From assembly GCF_022763245.1 (NCBI RefSeq), contig NZ_JALEGV010000009.1, forward strand, positions 1-64,000: DNA of 64,000 bases, written 5' to 3'. The notes beneath the pieces are model-generated. The model worked only from the letters and a program-made list of their open reading frames with translations. It was not told where the DNA came from and did no database searches. The DNA comes from Oricola sp. Its GTDB lineage: Bacteria > Pseudomonadota > Alphaproteobacteria > Rhizobiales > Rhizobiaceae. Positions 41,415 to 50,887 of the stretch are shown in pieces. The position numbers were made by a program, and so were the translations under genes. The stretch's first letter is position 1, and each line of letters opens with the position of its first letter.

Positions 41415-42383
41415 TCAGCGCTTCAGCGGCGTGTCGGCATAGCTACTGATCATTTCGGCGGGGTAGGTCTTCGGCGTGATCGGCAGGTGCCGTGCGCCGT
41501 CGCGGATGAGGTAATCGCGGAAGATGCGCATGGCCGGCGACGCCGTCCGGTCGGAGCGGCTGACCGAGAACCATTGCCGGCGGATGGGCATGCCGGAGAC
41601 GTCGAGAATGGCAAGGCGTCCGAGCTGCAATTCCTGTTCGATCGTGTGGGCGGATATGAACGCGACGCCGAGCCCGGCCATGACGGCCTGCTTGATCGTC
41701 TCGTTGGATCCCATCTCGGTGCCGAGGTTTTCCAGCTTGCCCGGGATGTCGGCGAAGAAGATCTCCAATGATATGCGGGTGCCCGAGCCTCGCTCGCGCA
41801 CGAGGAACTTCTCAGCGGCGATCTCCTCCTTGGTGATGTCGCGCTTGCCGACCAGCCTATGATCGGCGGGTGCGATGATGACCAGCGGGTGATCTCCGAA
41901 GAGCGCGGCCTCGACCTCAAGGTCGCGCGGCGGGCGTCCCATCAAGGCGATGTCGATCGTCTGGCGGCGGAGGGCCTCGATCGTCTCTGCGCGGTTGCCG
42001 ATGAAGAGCTCGATGTCGATGTCGGGATGCGTTTTCTGAAACGCGGCGATGAGGCGTGGCGCGAAATATTTCGCTGTCGACACCGCGCCAAGCTTCAGGG
42101 TCCCGCGCTTGCCGCCCTTGAAGGCGATGATCTCCTCTTCCAGCGCCCGCAGCCGCTCCTGAATAGCATGCGCCGCTTCCAGGACGGCCTGTCCTGCGGC
42201 AGTGGGACGCATGCCGTCCGGCGTTCGGTCGAAAAGCGGCATGCCGATTTCTTCCTCCGCCTGTTTGAGCTGCAAGGTCACGGCCGGGCCGGTCAGGCCC
42301 AACCCATTGGCGGCGATGGATATTTTTCCGCTTTGTTCGATCGCGGTCAGGGAGCGGAGCTGGCGCATGGTGAGATTGAGCAT
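41415..42383 (-). CDS. cbbR: LysR-family regulator CbbR
   Basis: 322 residues. The N-terminal helix-turn-helix contains MLNLTMRQLRSLTAIEQSGKI and LTGPAVTLQLKQAEEEIG. The effector domain has LGAVSTAKYFAPRLIAAFQ, a CbbR hallmark, and the central LVIIAPADHRL segment. It is divergent from cbbF, the normal place for the activator of CO2-fixation operons, which responds to metabolites such as RuBP, PEP or NADPH in studied species. Assignment as CbbR rather than a generic LysR rests on both sequence and position. Confidence 0.93.
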   Translation of the reverse strand: MLNLTMRQLRSLTAIEQSGKISIAANGLGLTGPAVTLQLKQAEEEIGMPLFDRTPDGMRPTAAGQAVLEAAHAIQERLRALEEEIIAFKGGKRGTLKLGAVSTAKYFAPRLIAAFQKTHPDIDIELFIGNRAETIEALRRQTIDIALMGRPPRDLEVEAALFGDHPLVIIAPADHRLVGKRDITKEEIAAEKFLVRERGSGTRISLEIFFADIPGKLENLGTEMGSNETIKQAVMAGLGVAFISAHTIEQELQLGRLAILDVSGMPIRRQWFSVSRSDRTASPAMRIFRDYLIRDGARHLPITPKTYPAEMISSYADTPLKR

Positions 42384-42391
42384 GTGTGTAG

Positions 42392-42416
42392 TTAGATTTT
42401 CTTATCTCGAAAATAA
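42392..42416. promoter_or_regulatory. CbbR binding-site candidates in the cbbR-cbbF gap
   Basis: Two overlapping matches to the CbbR/LysR pattern fall in the AT-rich 123-base gap. TTA-GATTTTC-TTA (42392-42404) fits TNA-N7-TNA, and TTAT-CTCGAAA-ATAA (42402-42416) is a symmetric T-N11-A site. Their position suits activation of cbbF and autoregulation of cbbR. Confidence 0.6.
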
Positions 42417-42506
42417 AGAAAATAAAATTTACTGATCTCAGACCTTCCCGCATCTCATCACGGCACGGCGCTCGGCCAGTCCGCGTCGCCGACGGGAGGT
42501 TTCGAC

Positions 42507-43544
42507 ATGACACCAGCGACGCTCGACGCGTATCTCAACACGTTCACCGCATCCAACGATCCGGTGAAGGGGCAGATCGCCGAGGTCATCCGCGCTTTCG
42601 CGGCGGCGGCCGTCCTGGTCCGCAAGTCGATCAACGAGGGCGCGCTCGGCGCGGCCTTCGCCGACTCTCGCGGCAACGCCAATGCAGGCGGCGACACGCA
42701 AAAGGAACTCGACGTTCACGCCGACAATCTGTTTCTCGACGGCGCGCGCAAGGCGAGCATCGGCTACTACGCCTCGGAGGAACTGGCCAATCCGGTGACC
42801 ATCAACCCGGATTCGGACATCGCCGTCGCGATTGATCCGCTCGACGGTTCCTCCAACATCGACACGAACGTCTCCATCGGCACGATCTTCTCCATCCTGC
42901 CGCGCAGGGAAGACGCAGCCACGACATTCTCGCAGCCCGGTTCGGAGCAACTCGCGGCGGGCTTCTTCATCTACGGACCGCAGATGGCGCTGGTGCTGAC
43001 CAAGCGAAACGGCACGCGCATCTACGTCTTTTCCAGCCGCCTCGGCACCTTCGTCGAAGCCTATCCGGCGCTGACCATTCCGGCGATGGCGACCGAGTTC
43101 GCCATCAACATGTCGAACTACCGCCACTGGGACGAGACGACCCGTCTTTACATCGACGATTGCCTCGCGGGGACCGAAGGCCCGCGCGAGAAGGACTTCA
43201 ACATGCGGTGGATCGCCTCGCTGGTGGCCGACACCTATCGCATCCTCATTCGCGGCGGCGTGTTCCTCTATCCGCGCGACAGCCGCAAGGGCTACGCGCA
43301 GGGCCGGTTGCGGCTGATCTACGAGGCGAGCCCCATCGCGCTTCTGGTGGAGCAGGCCGGAGGCATGGCGACCGACGGCGTCACCCGCATCCTCGATCTC
43401 GTGCCGGGCGACGTGCACCAGCGCACTCCGCTCGTCTTCGGATCGAAGAAGGAGGTCGACAAGATCGCGCGCTATCACAGCGACCCCTCGGCGATCGGCA
43501 CGCGTCATCCCCTTTTCGCAAAACGCGGCCTGTTCCGCGCCTGA
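42507..43544 (+). CDS. cbbF: Class I fructose-1,6-bisphosphatase CbbF
   Basis: 345 residues. The FBPase signature with metal-binding acidic residues is AIDPLDGSSNIDTNVSIG, and the preceding GGDTQKELDVHADN supplies further metal ligands. The substrate-binding LRLIYEASPIALLVEQAGG is at the C-terminus. It dephosphorylates fructose-1,6-bisphosphate (and often sedoheptulose-1,7-bisphosphate) in the Calvin cycle. First gene of the cbb operon; GGGAGG precedes the ATG. Confidence 0.96.
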   Translation: MTPATLDAYLNTFTASNDPVKGQIAEVIRAFAAAAVLVRKSINEGALGAAFADSRGNANAGGDTQKELDVHADNLFLDGARKASIGYYASEELANPVTINPDSDIAVAIDPLDGSSNIDTNVSIGTIFSILPRREDAATTFSQPGSEQLAAGFFIYGPQMALVLTKRNGTRIYVFSSRLGTFVEAYPALTIPAMATEFAINMSNYRHWDETTRLYIDDCLAGTEGPREKDFNMRWIASLVADTYRILIRGGVFLYPRDSRKGYAQGRLRLIYEASPIALLVEQAGGMATDGVTRILDLVPGDVHQRTPLVFGSKKEVDKIARYHSDPSAIGTRHPLFAKRGLFRA

Positions 43545-43565
43545 CACCGAAAGAACGAAGAACCC

Positions 43566-44438
43566 ATGTCCCACAAGCATCCCATTATCGCGATCACCGG
43601 TTCGTCGGGCGCCGGCACCACGACGATCAAGGACACGTTCAAGAAGATTTTCGACCGGGAGGGCGTGACCGCCTCCTACATCGAGGGCGACGCGTTCCAT
43701 CGCTACGACCGCGTCGGCATGAAGGAGAAGGTGGCCGAGGAGGAGGCGAGAGGGAACACGAACTTCTCGCATTTCAGCCCCGAGGCGAACGAGCTGGAAA
43801 TCCTGGAATCCGTGTTCGAGGAATACGGGCGCAAGGGCACCGGCAAGACCCGTCATTATGTCCATGACGACAAGGAAGCCGATCTCTACGGAGCGCCGCC
43901 CGGCACCTTCACAGACTGGGCCGACCTGCAGCCGAGCGACCTCCTGTTCTACGAGGGTCTGCATGGCTGCGTGAAGACGGACGCGATCGACCTGCCCAGG
44001 CACATCGACCTGAAGATCGGCGTCGTGCCGGTCATCAATCTGGAGTGGATCCAGAAGATCCATCGCGACAAGGCCTCGCGCGGCTATTCCACCGAGGCGG
44101 TGACGGACACGATCCTGCGACGTATGCCGGATTACGCGCGCTACATCTGCCCGCAATTCTCCGAGACCAACATCAACTTTCAGCGCATTCCGACGGTCGA
44201 TACGTCCAATCCGTTCGTGGCGCGCTGGATTCCCACACCGGCGGAATCGATGCTCGTGATCCGCTTCGCCAATCCGCGCGGCATCGACTTTCCCTATCTG
44301 CTCTCGATGCTCGACGGCAGCTTCATGTCGCGCGCCAATTCCATCGTGTGTTCGGGCGAGAAGCTCGATCTCGCCATGCAGCTCATTTTCACGCCGCTGA
44401 TCCACAAGCTGATGGATCTGAAGCGCCGCGCGTCCTGA
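43566..44438 (+). CDS. cbbP: Phosphoribulokinase CbbP
   Basis: 290 residues, the length of bacterial class I PRK. P-loop [26 protein letters not shown], and the PRK block [20 protein letters not shown] followed by [19 protein letters not shown]. It makes RuBP from ribulose-5-phosphate and ATP. It starts 21 bases after cbbF and is followed by cbbT after 23 bases. Confidence 0.97.
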   Translation: MSHKHPIIAITGSSGAGTTTIKDTFKKIFDREGVTASYIEGDAFHRYDRVGMKEKVAEEEARGNTNFSHFSPEANELEILESVFEEYGRKGTGKTRHYVHDDKEADLYGAPPGTFTDWADLQPSDLLFYEGLHGCVKTDAIDLPRHIDLKIGVVPVINLEWIQKIHRDKASRGYSTEAVTDTILRRMPDYARYICPQFSETNINFQRIPTVDTSNPFVARWIPTPAESMLVIRFANPRGIDFPYLLSMLDGSFMSRANSIVCSGEKLDLAMQLIFTPLIHKLMDLKRRAS

Positions 44439-44461
44439 TCGCGCGACTGGAGGAGGACACA

Positions 44462-46477
44462 ATGAACATCCAGGCAACGGCAGATCTGACATCCGGCGTC
44501 GGTGAACGCGACATGGCCAACGCCATTCGCGCGCTGGCGATGGATGCGGTGCAGAAGGCGAAATCCGGCCATCCCGGCATGCCGATGGGCATGGCCGACG
44601 TGGCGACGGTTCTGTTCAACCGCTTCATCAAGCTCGATCCGTCGAAGTCGGACTGGCCCGACCGCGACCGCTTCGTCCTCTCGGCGGGCCACGGCTCCAT
44701 GCTGCAATATGCGATCCATCATCTCCTCGGTTACGAGGACATGCCGATCGAGCAGTTGCAGCAGTTCCGCCAGTTGGGCAGCCACACGGCCGGCCATCCG
44801 GAATATGGCCATACGCTCGGCGTGGAGACGACGACGGGGCCGCTCGGGCAGGGGCTTGCGACCGCCGTCGGCATGGCAATCGGCGAGCGGATGATGGCCT
44901 CGCGTTTCGGCACCAGGCTGGTCGATCATTTCACCTATGTCATCGCGGGAGACGGCTGCCTTCAGGAGGGCATCAGCCACGAGGCGATTGACCTCGCCGG
45001 GCATCTGAAGCTCTCGCGGCTCATCGTGCTGTGGGACGACAATCACATCTCCATCGACGGGCCGACCTCGCTTTCGACCTCGATGAACCAGCAAGCGCGG
45101 TTCAAGGCGGCGGGCTGGGACGTCCAGAGCGTCGATGGTCACGACATGAGCGCGGTTGGGGAAGCCATTGAAAAGGCGCGAAAATCGCGCAAGCCATCGC
45201 TGATCGCCTGCCGCACGCTCATCGGCAAGGGCGCGCCGAACATGCAGGGCTCCGAAAAGACCCATGGCGCGCCGCTGGGCGACGACGAGATCGCCGCGAC
45301 GCGTGCCAATATCGGCTGGGCGCACGAACCGTTCGTCGTACCGGACGACATCGCCGCAGCATGGCGCGCGATCGCCGCGCGCGGCAAGGAGAGCCGCATG
45401 GCCTGGGAGGAACGGTTGGCAGCGAGCGCGCGGCAGAAATCCTTCCTGGCGACGATATCCGGTGAGGTGCCGGCGCGGGTGAAGCGGGACCTTGCGGCCT
45501 TCCGCAAGACCCATGTGGAGCAGGCCACCAAGGTCGCCAGCCGCAAGGCCTCGGAGATGGCGCTGGGTGTCATCAATGCTGCCACCAACCTCACGGTCGG
45601 CGGCTCCGCGGACCTGACCCATTCGAACCTGACGATCACCAAGGGACTGGACCCGATCACGCCGGCCAACTTCAAGGGGCGCTACATCCATTACGGCATC
45701 CGCGAACACGGGATGGCTGCGGCCATGAACGGGATCGCTCTGCATGGGGGCTTCGTGCCCTATGGCGGAACGTTCCTGGTCTTCTCCGACTATGCGCGCG
45801 GCGCGATGCGACTGTCGGCCCTGATGGGGCAGCGCGTGATCTACGTGATGACGCATGACTCCATCGGGCTCGGCGAGGACGGGCCGACGCATCAGCCGGT
45901 CGAGCATCTCGCCATGCTGCGGGCAACGCCGAACATCAATCTCTTCCGCCCGGCCGACATCATCGAAACCGCGGAAGCCTGGGAACTGGCGCTGGAGACG
46001 GCGGATCGACCGACGGTGCTGGTACTGTCCCGGCAGGGGCTGCCGATGCTCAGGTCCGCTCATTCGAAGGACAACCGCTCGGCGCGCGGTGCCTATGTGC
46101 TGCACGAACCCGAGGGGCGGCGCGATGTCACCATCCTGTCGACGGGGTCGGAGGTCGAGATTGCGAAGGCGGCAGCAGACAGGTTGCTGGCCGAGAAGAA
46201 CATCAGCGCGGCGGTGGTTTCCATGCCCTGCTGGGAGCTGTTCGAGGCCCAGGACGAAGCCTACCGCCGCGACGTGCTGGGCACAGCGCCCCGTATCGCC
46301 ATCGAAGCGGCCGCGCGGCTCGGCTGGGACCGCTGGATCGGCGAGGACGGTGCCTTTGTCGGCATGACCTCCTTCGGCGCCAGTGCGCCGGCCGGCGATC
46401 TATTCAAGCATTTCGGCATCACTGCGGACGCGGTTGTCGAGGAAGCGGTCCGGCTGGCGGGCGGAGGACGGGCGTGA
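44462..46477 (+). CDS. cbbT: Transketolase CbbT
   Basis: 671 residues from ATG 44462 with GGAGGAGG upstream; an open frame reaching back to 44045 only overlaps cbbP. Motifs: [39 protein letters not shown], ThDP site [14 protein letters not shown] with [10 protein letters not shown], and in the second domain [20 protein letters not shown]. It moves two-carbon units in the Calvin cycle. It overlaps the next small gene as TGATG at its stop codon. Confidence 0.96.
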   Translation: MNIQATADLTSGVGERDMANAIRALAMDAVQKAKSGHPGMPMGMADVATVLFNRFIKLDPSKSDWPDRDRFVLSAGHGSMLQYAIHHLLGYEDMPIEQLQQFRQLGSHTAGHPEYGHTLGVETTTGPLGQGLATAVGMAIGERMMASRFGTRLVDHFTYVIAGDGCLQEGISHEAIDLAGHLKLSRLIVLWDDNHISIDGPTSLSTSMNQQARFKAAGWDVQSVDGHDMSAVGEAIEKARKSRKPSLIACRTLIGKGAPNMQGSEKTHGAPLGDDEIAATRANIGWAHEPFVVPDDIAAAWRAIAARGKESRMAWEERLAASARQKSFLATISGEVPARVKRDLAAFRKTHVEQATKVASRKASEMALGVINAATNLTVGGSADLTHSNLTITKGLDPITPANFKGRYIHYGIREHGMAAAMNGIALHGGFVPYGGTFLVFSDYARGAMRLSALMGQRVIYVMTHDSIGLGEDGPTHQPVEHLAMLRATPNINLFRPADIIETAEAWELALETADRPTVLVLSRQGLPMLRSAHSKDNRSARGAYVLHEPEGRRDVTILSTGSEVEIAKAAADRLLAEKNISAAVVSMPCWELFEAQDEAYRRDVLGTAPRIAIEAAARLGWDRWIGEDGAFVGMTSFGASAPAGDLFKHFGITADAVVEEAVRLAGGGRA

Positions 46478-46983
46478 TGCTGGCGATGAAAGCGCGAGCC
46501 CGGCCGCTCGAGGGTGAGACGGCGATCATCAGGATCAGCCTGGACGAGGGCATCAGCCATACGGCCATTCCGCTGATCGACCGGCTGGCAGACGCCGGCG
46601 CCCGGGTGGTGGTGGTCGCCGGACTCGGCAATCCCGCCGGAGACATCAATCCGGCGCTCAGCCTGGAGCCTTTCCGTCCGATCCTGGAGACCCTCACCGG
46701 CAAGGCTGTGGCCTTCGTCAAGGAAAGCGTGGGCATCGGGGCGGAAGCCGGTCTGGCGCGGGTGCCCTATGGCGAGATCGCGCTGATGGAGAACCTGCGT
46801 TTCCACGCCGACGAGCGGCGTCGGGAAAAGGTCTTCGCGATGCGCCTGTCCGTGCTGGGCGACTACTTCATCGACGCCGGCGATCCGCCGCTCAATCCCG
46901 AGGGCTGGCAGGCGGCGCTGAAGACGATGCTGCCGGAGCCGGACCTCGGCCCGTCAGAGACCATCACCAAAGAGGAGGCTTGA
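46477..46983 (+). CDS. Phosphoglycerate kinase N-terminal-domain-like protein in the cbb operon
   Basis: 168 residues that resemble only the N-terminal (3-phosphoglycerate-binding) domain of [24 protein letters not shown] corresponds to the first strand and helix, [15 protein letters not shown] to the VILLSHLGRPKG region, and [13 protein letters not shown] to the LENVRF block. The C-terminal ATP domain is absent, and several substrate residues are changed (RVDxN becomes RISLD; SHLGRP becomes AGLGNP). The Arg in ENLRF remains. A PGK reaction is therefore not expected. The ATG at 46477 overlaps the cbbT stop (TGATG) with GGAGG at good distance, and cbbA follows after two bases, so it is translated with the operon. 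Decayed pgk or a regulatory domain are both possible. Confidence 0.75.
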   Translation: MLAMKARARPLEGETAIIRISLDEGISHTAIPLIDRLADAGARVVVVAGLGNPAGDINPALSLEPFRPILETLTGKAVAFVKESVGIGAEAGLARVPYGEIALMENLRFHADERRREKVFAMRLSVLGDYFIDAGDPPLNPEGWQAALKTMLPEPDLGPSETITKEEA

Positions 46984-46985
46984 GA

Positions 46986-48065
46986 ATGGCCCGCATCACC
47001 CTTCGCCAGTTGCTCGACCACGCCGCCGACCATGCCTATGGCGTGCCGGCCTTCAACATCAACAATATGGAGCAGGGGCTTGCCATCATGGAGGCGGCCA
47101 AGGCTTGCGACGCGCCGGTGATCATCCAGGCGTCGCGCGGCGCGCGCTCCTACGCCAACGACATCATGCTGGCCAAGATGATCGACGCGCTGGCGGAAAT
47201 CTATCCGGATATCCCCGTGTGCATGCACCAGGATCACGGTAACAACGAAGCGACCTGCCTGACCGCGATCCGGCACGGCTTCACCTCGGTGATGATGGAC
47301 GGCTCGCTGGAAGCCGACGCCAAGACGCCGGCCTCCTACGAATACAATGTCGAGATCACCGAACATGTCGCCAGAATGGCCCACTGGGTCGGCGCCTCGG
47401 TCGAGGGCGAGCTCGGCGTGCTCGGCTCGCTCGAAACCGGCGAGTCGGAGGCGGAAGACGGACACGGCGCCGAGGGCAAGCTGTCGCACGACCAGCTCCT
47501 GACCGATCCGGACCAGGCGGTCGATTTCGTCACCCGCACCGGGGTCGACGCGCTGGCGATCGCCTGCGGCACCTCCCATGGCGCCTACAAATTCACCCGC
47601 AAGCCGACCGGCGACATCCTCGCCATGCGCGTAATTGAAGAGATCCACGCCAAGCTGCCGAACACACATCTGGTCATGCATGGATCGTCGTCCGTGCCGC
47701 AGGAACTGCAGGACATCATCAACGCCTATGGCGGGGAGATGCCGCAGACCTTCGGCGTGCCGGTGGAGGAGATCGTCCGCGGCATCCGGCATGGCGTGCG
47801 CAAGGTCAATATCGACACCGACTGCCGCATGGCGATGACCGGCCAGTTCCGGAAGATCGCAAAGGACAATCCGTCGGAATTCGATCCGCGCAAGTTCCTG
47901 AAGCCGGCGATGGACGCGATGCGCGATCTTTGCCGCGATCGCTTCGAGGCCTTCGGCACGGCGGGCAATGCCTCGAAGATCAAGGTGATCCCGATGGACG
48001 AGATGGCAAAGCGCTATGCGGCCGGAAAACTCGATCCGCAGACCGCTACCGCCAAGGCCGCATAA
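46986..48065 (+). CDS. cbbA: Fructose-bisphosphate aldolase class II, Calvin-cycle subtype (CbbA)
   Basis: 359 residues, a class II metal-dependent aldolase. [19 protein letters not shown], the zinc-binding [35 protein letters not shown] and [12 protein letters not shown] match the Calvin-cycle branch of the family. It condenses DHAP with glyceraldehyde-3-phosphate or erythrose-4-phosphate. The stop-to-start gap from the PGK-like gene is two bases, with AGAGGAGG just before the ATG. Confidence 0.96.
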   Translation: MARITLRQLLDHAADHAYGVPAFNINNMEQGLAIMEAAKACDAPVIIQASRGARSYANDIMLAKMIDALAEIYPDIPVCMHQDHGNNEATCLTAIRHGFTSVMMDGSLEADAKTPASYEYNVEITEHVARMAHWVGASVEGELGVLGSLETGESEAEDGHGAEGKLSHDQLLTDPDQAVDFVTRTGVDALAIACGTSHGAYKFTRKPTGDILAMRVIEEIHAKLPNTHLVMHGSSSVPQELQDIINAYGGEMPQTFGVPVEEIVRGIRHGVRKVNIDTDCRMAMTGQFRKIAKDNPSEFDPRKFLKPAMDAMRDLCRDRFEAFGTAGNASKIKVIPMDEMAKRYAAGKLDPQTATAKAA

Positions 48066-48123
48066 GGCAAGCGATCGAAGCCCCCACACTTCCCTGCACA
48101 AAACAGATCAGAGGAACGAACCC

Positions 48124-49557
48124 ATGAACACGCACACGTCTCCCGGCAAATATTCCGCGGGCGTCAAGGAATATCGCGAAACCTATTGGGAGCCGAACTA
48201 CACACCGAAGGAGAGCGACATTCTCGCCTGTTTCAAGATCACGCCGCAGCCGGGCGTGCCGCGCGAGGAAGCGGCCGCCGCCGTCGCCGCCGAGTCCTCC
48301 ACCGGTACCTGGACGACGGTCTGGACCGACCTTCTGACCGACCTCGAATATTACAAGGGCCGCGCTTACGCGATCGAGGACGTGCCGGGCGACGATGAAA
48401 GCTATTACGCCTTCATCGCCTATCCGATGGGGCTCTTCGAGGAAGGCTCGGTGGTCAACGTCTTTACCTCGCTAGTCGGGAACGTGTTCGGCTTCAAGGC
48501 CGTCCGCGCGCTGCGTCTCGAGGATGTGCGCTTTCCGCTCTGGTTCGTCGCGACCTGCGACGGCCCGCCCCACGGCATCCAGGTCGAGCGCGACAAGATG
48601 GACAAATATGGCCGTCCGTTCCTCGGCTGCACGATCAAGCCGAAGCTCGGCCTGTCGGCCAAGAATTACGGCCGCGCCGTCTACGAAGCGCTGCGCGGCG
48701 GCCTCGACTTCACCAAGGACGACGAGAACGTCAACTCGCAGCCCTTCATGCGCTGGCGTGACCGCTTCCAGTTCTGCCAGGAAGCCATCGAGAAGGCCGA
48801 GGCCGAGACCGGCGAACGCAAGGGCCACTATCTGAACGTCACCGCGCCGAATATCGAGGAGATGTACAAGCGCGCCGAATTCGCCAAGGAGATCGGCACC
48901 CCGATCATCATGAGCGACTATCTCACGCTTGGCTGGGCGGCGCAGGCCAGCCTGTCGCGCTGGTGCCGCGATAACGGCATGCTGCTGCATGTCCACCGGG
49001 CCATGCATGGCGTGATCGACCGCCATCCGAAGCACGGCATCAATTTCCGGGTACTGGCGAAGATGCTGCGCCTGCTCGGCGGAGACCACCTGCATTCGGG
49101 CACGGTTGTCGGCAAGCTTGAGGGCGACCGCGCGGCGACGCTCGGCTGGATCGACCTGTTGCGCGACAAGTTCGTCGCAGAAGACCGGTCGCGCGGCATC
49201 TTCTTCGACCAGGATTGGGGACAGATGCCCGGCGTCCTGCCGGTCGCCTCGGGCGGCATCCATGTCTGGCACATGCCCGCACTCGTTGCGATCTTCGGCG
49301 ACGATGCCTGCCTGCAATTCGGCGGCGGCACGCTCGGCCACCCGTGGGGCAATGCAGCCGGCGCTGCGGCGAACCGCGTCGCTGTCGAGGCTTGCGTCAA
49401 GGCGCGCAACGAAGGGCGCGAGCTGGAAAAGGAAGGCAAGGACATCCTGACCGCGGCCGCCAAGCACAGCCCCGAACTGAAGATCGCCATGGAAACATGG
49501 AAAGAGATCAAGTTCGAATTCGACACCGTCGACAAGCTGGATGTCGCTCACCGGTAA
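48124..49557 (+). CDS. cbbL: RuBisCO large subunit, form IA (CbbL)
   Basis: 477 residues. [38 protein letters not shown], the carbamylated Lys in [20 protein letters not shown] (about 198), [14 protein letters not shown], the loop-6 Lys in [11 protein letters not shown] and [11 protein letters not shown] are all present. The sequence style ([14 protein letters not shown]-type start, [14 protein letters not shown]) and the small subunit place it in green-type form IA, not the red-type form IC usual in many alphaproteobacteria. It fixes CO2 onto RuBP. It is followed by cbbS and the CbbQO activase genes, as in form IA operons of the Q type. Confidence 0.97.
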   Translation: MNTHTSPGKYSAGVKEYRETYWEPNYTPKESDILACFKITPQPGVPREEAAAAVAAESSTGTWTTVWTDLLTDLEYYKGRAYAIEDVPGDDESYYAFIAYPMGLFEEGSVVNVFTSLVGNVFGFKAVRALRLEDVRFPLWFVATCDGPPHGIQVERDKMDKYGRPFLGCTIKPKLGLSAKNYGRAVYEALRGGLDFTKDDENVNSQPFMRWRDRFQFCQEAIEKAEAETGERKGHYLNVTAPNIEEMYKRAEFAKEIGTPIIMSDYLTLGWAAQASLSRWCRDNGMLLHVHRAMHGVIDRHPKHGINFRVLAKMLRLLGGDHLHSGTVVGKLEGDRAATLGWIDLLRDKFVAEDRSRGIFFDQDWGQMPGVLPVASGGIHVWHMPALVAIFGDDACLQFGGGTLGHPWGNAAGAAANRVAVEACVKARNEGRELEKEGKDILTAAAKHSPELKIAMETWKEIKFEFDTVDKLDVAHR

Positions 49558-49605
49558 TCCGCCCCCGGATCACCACGAACGAAAATTTATCGAAGGAATG
49601 AAACT

Positions 49606-49965
49606 ATGAGCGAAGTTCAAGATTATGGCTCCCGCCTGTCGGACCCGAACAGCCGGAAAATGGGTACCTTCTCCTATCTTCCGGAACTAACGGAAGAGGA
49701 ACTGCGCAGCCAGGTGGAATATATCGTCTCGAAGGGCTGGAACCCGGCCATCGAGCATACCGAACCGGAAAACGCGTCCTCGCATTACTGGTACATGTGG
49801 AAGCTGCCGATGTTCGGCGAGACGGATGTCGACGCCATCTTCCAGGAAATCGAGATGTGCAAGAAGGCCAATCCGGACAATCATGTCCGCCTCGTCGGCT
49901 ACGACAACTTCAAGCAGACACAGGGCACCGCGCTGGTCGTGCACCGCGCCTCGATCAAGCTCTGA
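49606..49965 (+). CDS. cbbS: RuBisCO small subunit, form IA (CbbS)
   Basis: 119 residues: MQDY-like start ([10 protein letters not shown]), then [48 protein letters not shown] and [21 protein letters not shown]. These features and the absence of the long C-terminal hairpin of red-type small subunits identify form IA. It caps the L8S8 holoenzyme. It lies 48 bases after cbbL. Confidence 0.97.
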   Translation: MSEVQDYGSRLSDPNSRKMGTFSYLPELTEEELRSQVEYIVSKGWNPAIEHTEPENASSHYWYMWKLPMFGETDVDAIFQEIEMCKKANPDNHVRLVGYDNFKQTQGTALVVHRASIKL

Positions 49966-50044
49966 AGCGCGGCTGCCGGGGCCGCACTATGCGGCCCCGG
50001 TTCACCCTGTTCAAACGAGTTCCCCGCTCCGACAGGAGACGACG

Positions 50045-50887
50045 ATGACCGATATCGACCCGAAGCAGTTCTGCATCGAGACCGAACCCTATTACCGGCC
50101 CGTCGGCGACGAGATCGAGAAATACTCGGCCGCCTATGACGTACGCATGCCGGTCATGCTCAAGGGACCGACCGGCTGCGGCAAGTCGCGTTTCGTCGAA
50201 CATATGGCGTGGAAGCTCGGCAAGCCGCTGATCTCGGTCGCCTGCAACGAGGACATGACCGCCTCCGACCTGATCGGCCGTTTCCTGCTCGATATCAACG
50301 GCACGAAATGGCAGGACGGGCCGTTGACGATCGCGGCGCGGATTGGCGCGATTTGCTATCTCGACGAGGTCGTGGAAGCACGTCAGGATACGACGGTGGT
50401 GATCCACCCGCTGACCGACCATCGCCGCCAGCTTCCGCTGGAGAAGAAGGGCGAGGTGGTGGACGCCCACCCCGATTTCCAGGTCGTGATCTCCTACAAT
50501 CCCGGCTACCAGTCGATGATGAAGGACCTGAAACAGTCGACGAAGCAGCGCTTCGGCGCGATGTCGTTCGATTTTCCGACCGCCGAGGTGGAATCCGAGA
50601 TTGTGGCCCATGAGGCGGGCGTCGACCGCAAGACCGCGGAGCGGCTCGTGCAGGTGGCGCAACGTTCCCGAAACCTGAAGGGCCACGGGCTCGACGAGGG
50701 CATGTCGACGCGCCTGCTGGTCTATGCGGGCCAGCTGATCGCCAAGGACATTCCGGCGCAGGCGGCCTGCCAGATGGCGCTGGTCGAGCCGCTGACCGAC
50801 GATCCGGACATCCGCGACACGCTGCAGGCCGCGGTCAGCACCTTCTTTCCCGAAATCACCGACAGCAGCAAAGATCGGGCGGCATGA
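50045..50887 (+). CDS. cbbQ: RuBisCO activase AAA+ subunit CbbQ
   Basis: 280 residues from ATG 50045 (ACAGGAGACGACG upstream). MoxR-type AAA+ ATPase: Walker A GPTGCGKS (41-48), DLIGRFLLDINGTKWQDGPL pore loop, Walker B CYLDEVVEA, sensor SYNPGYQS and Arg finger region SVKQRF-like KQSTKQRFGAM. CbbQ hexamers with CbbO pull inhibitory sugar phosphates out of form I RuBisCO. It overlaps cbbO by four bases. Confidence 0.96.
   Translation: MTDIDPKQFCIETEPYYRPVGDEIEKYSAAYDVRMPVMLKGPTGCGKSRFVEHMAWKLGKPLISVACNEDMTASDLIGRFLLDINGTKWQDGPLTIAARIGAICYLDEVVEARQDTTVVIHPLTDHRRQLPLEKKGEVVDAHPDFQVVISYNPGYQSMMKDLKQSTKQRFGAMSFDFPTAEVESEIVAHEAGVDRKTAERLVQVAQRSRNLKGHGLDEGMSTRLLVYAGQLIAKDIPAQAACQMALVEPLTDDPDIRDTLQAAVSTFFPEITDSSKDRAA

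Noticed and set aside
44045-44461. Longer transketolase start inside cbbP.
   Set aside because: CbbT proteins begin at the MNIQATADL segment (44462), which has a strong GGAGGAGG site; the rest is out-of-frame cbbP.
42438-44492. A 684-residue open frame on the minus strand over cbbF and cbbP.
   Set aside because: It mirrors two certain genes on the plus strand and has no motif or start signal.
48124-49965. RuBisCO of red-type form IC, as in many alphaproteobacteria.
   Set aside because: The small subunit has the short C-terminus and [12 protein letters not shown] block of form IA, the large subunit matches the IA pattern, and CbbQO rather than CbbX follows.
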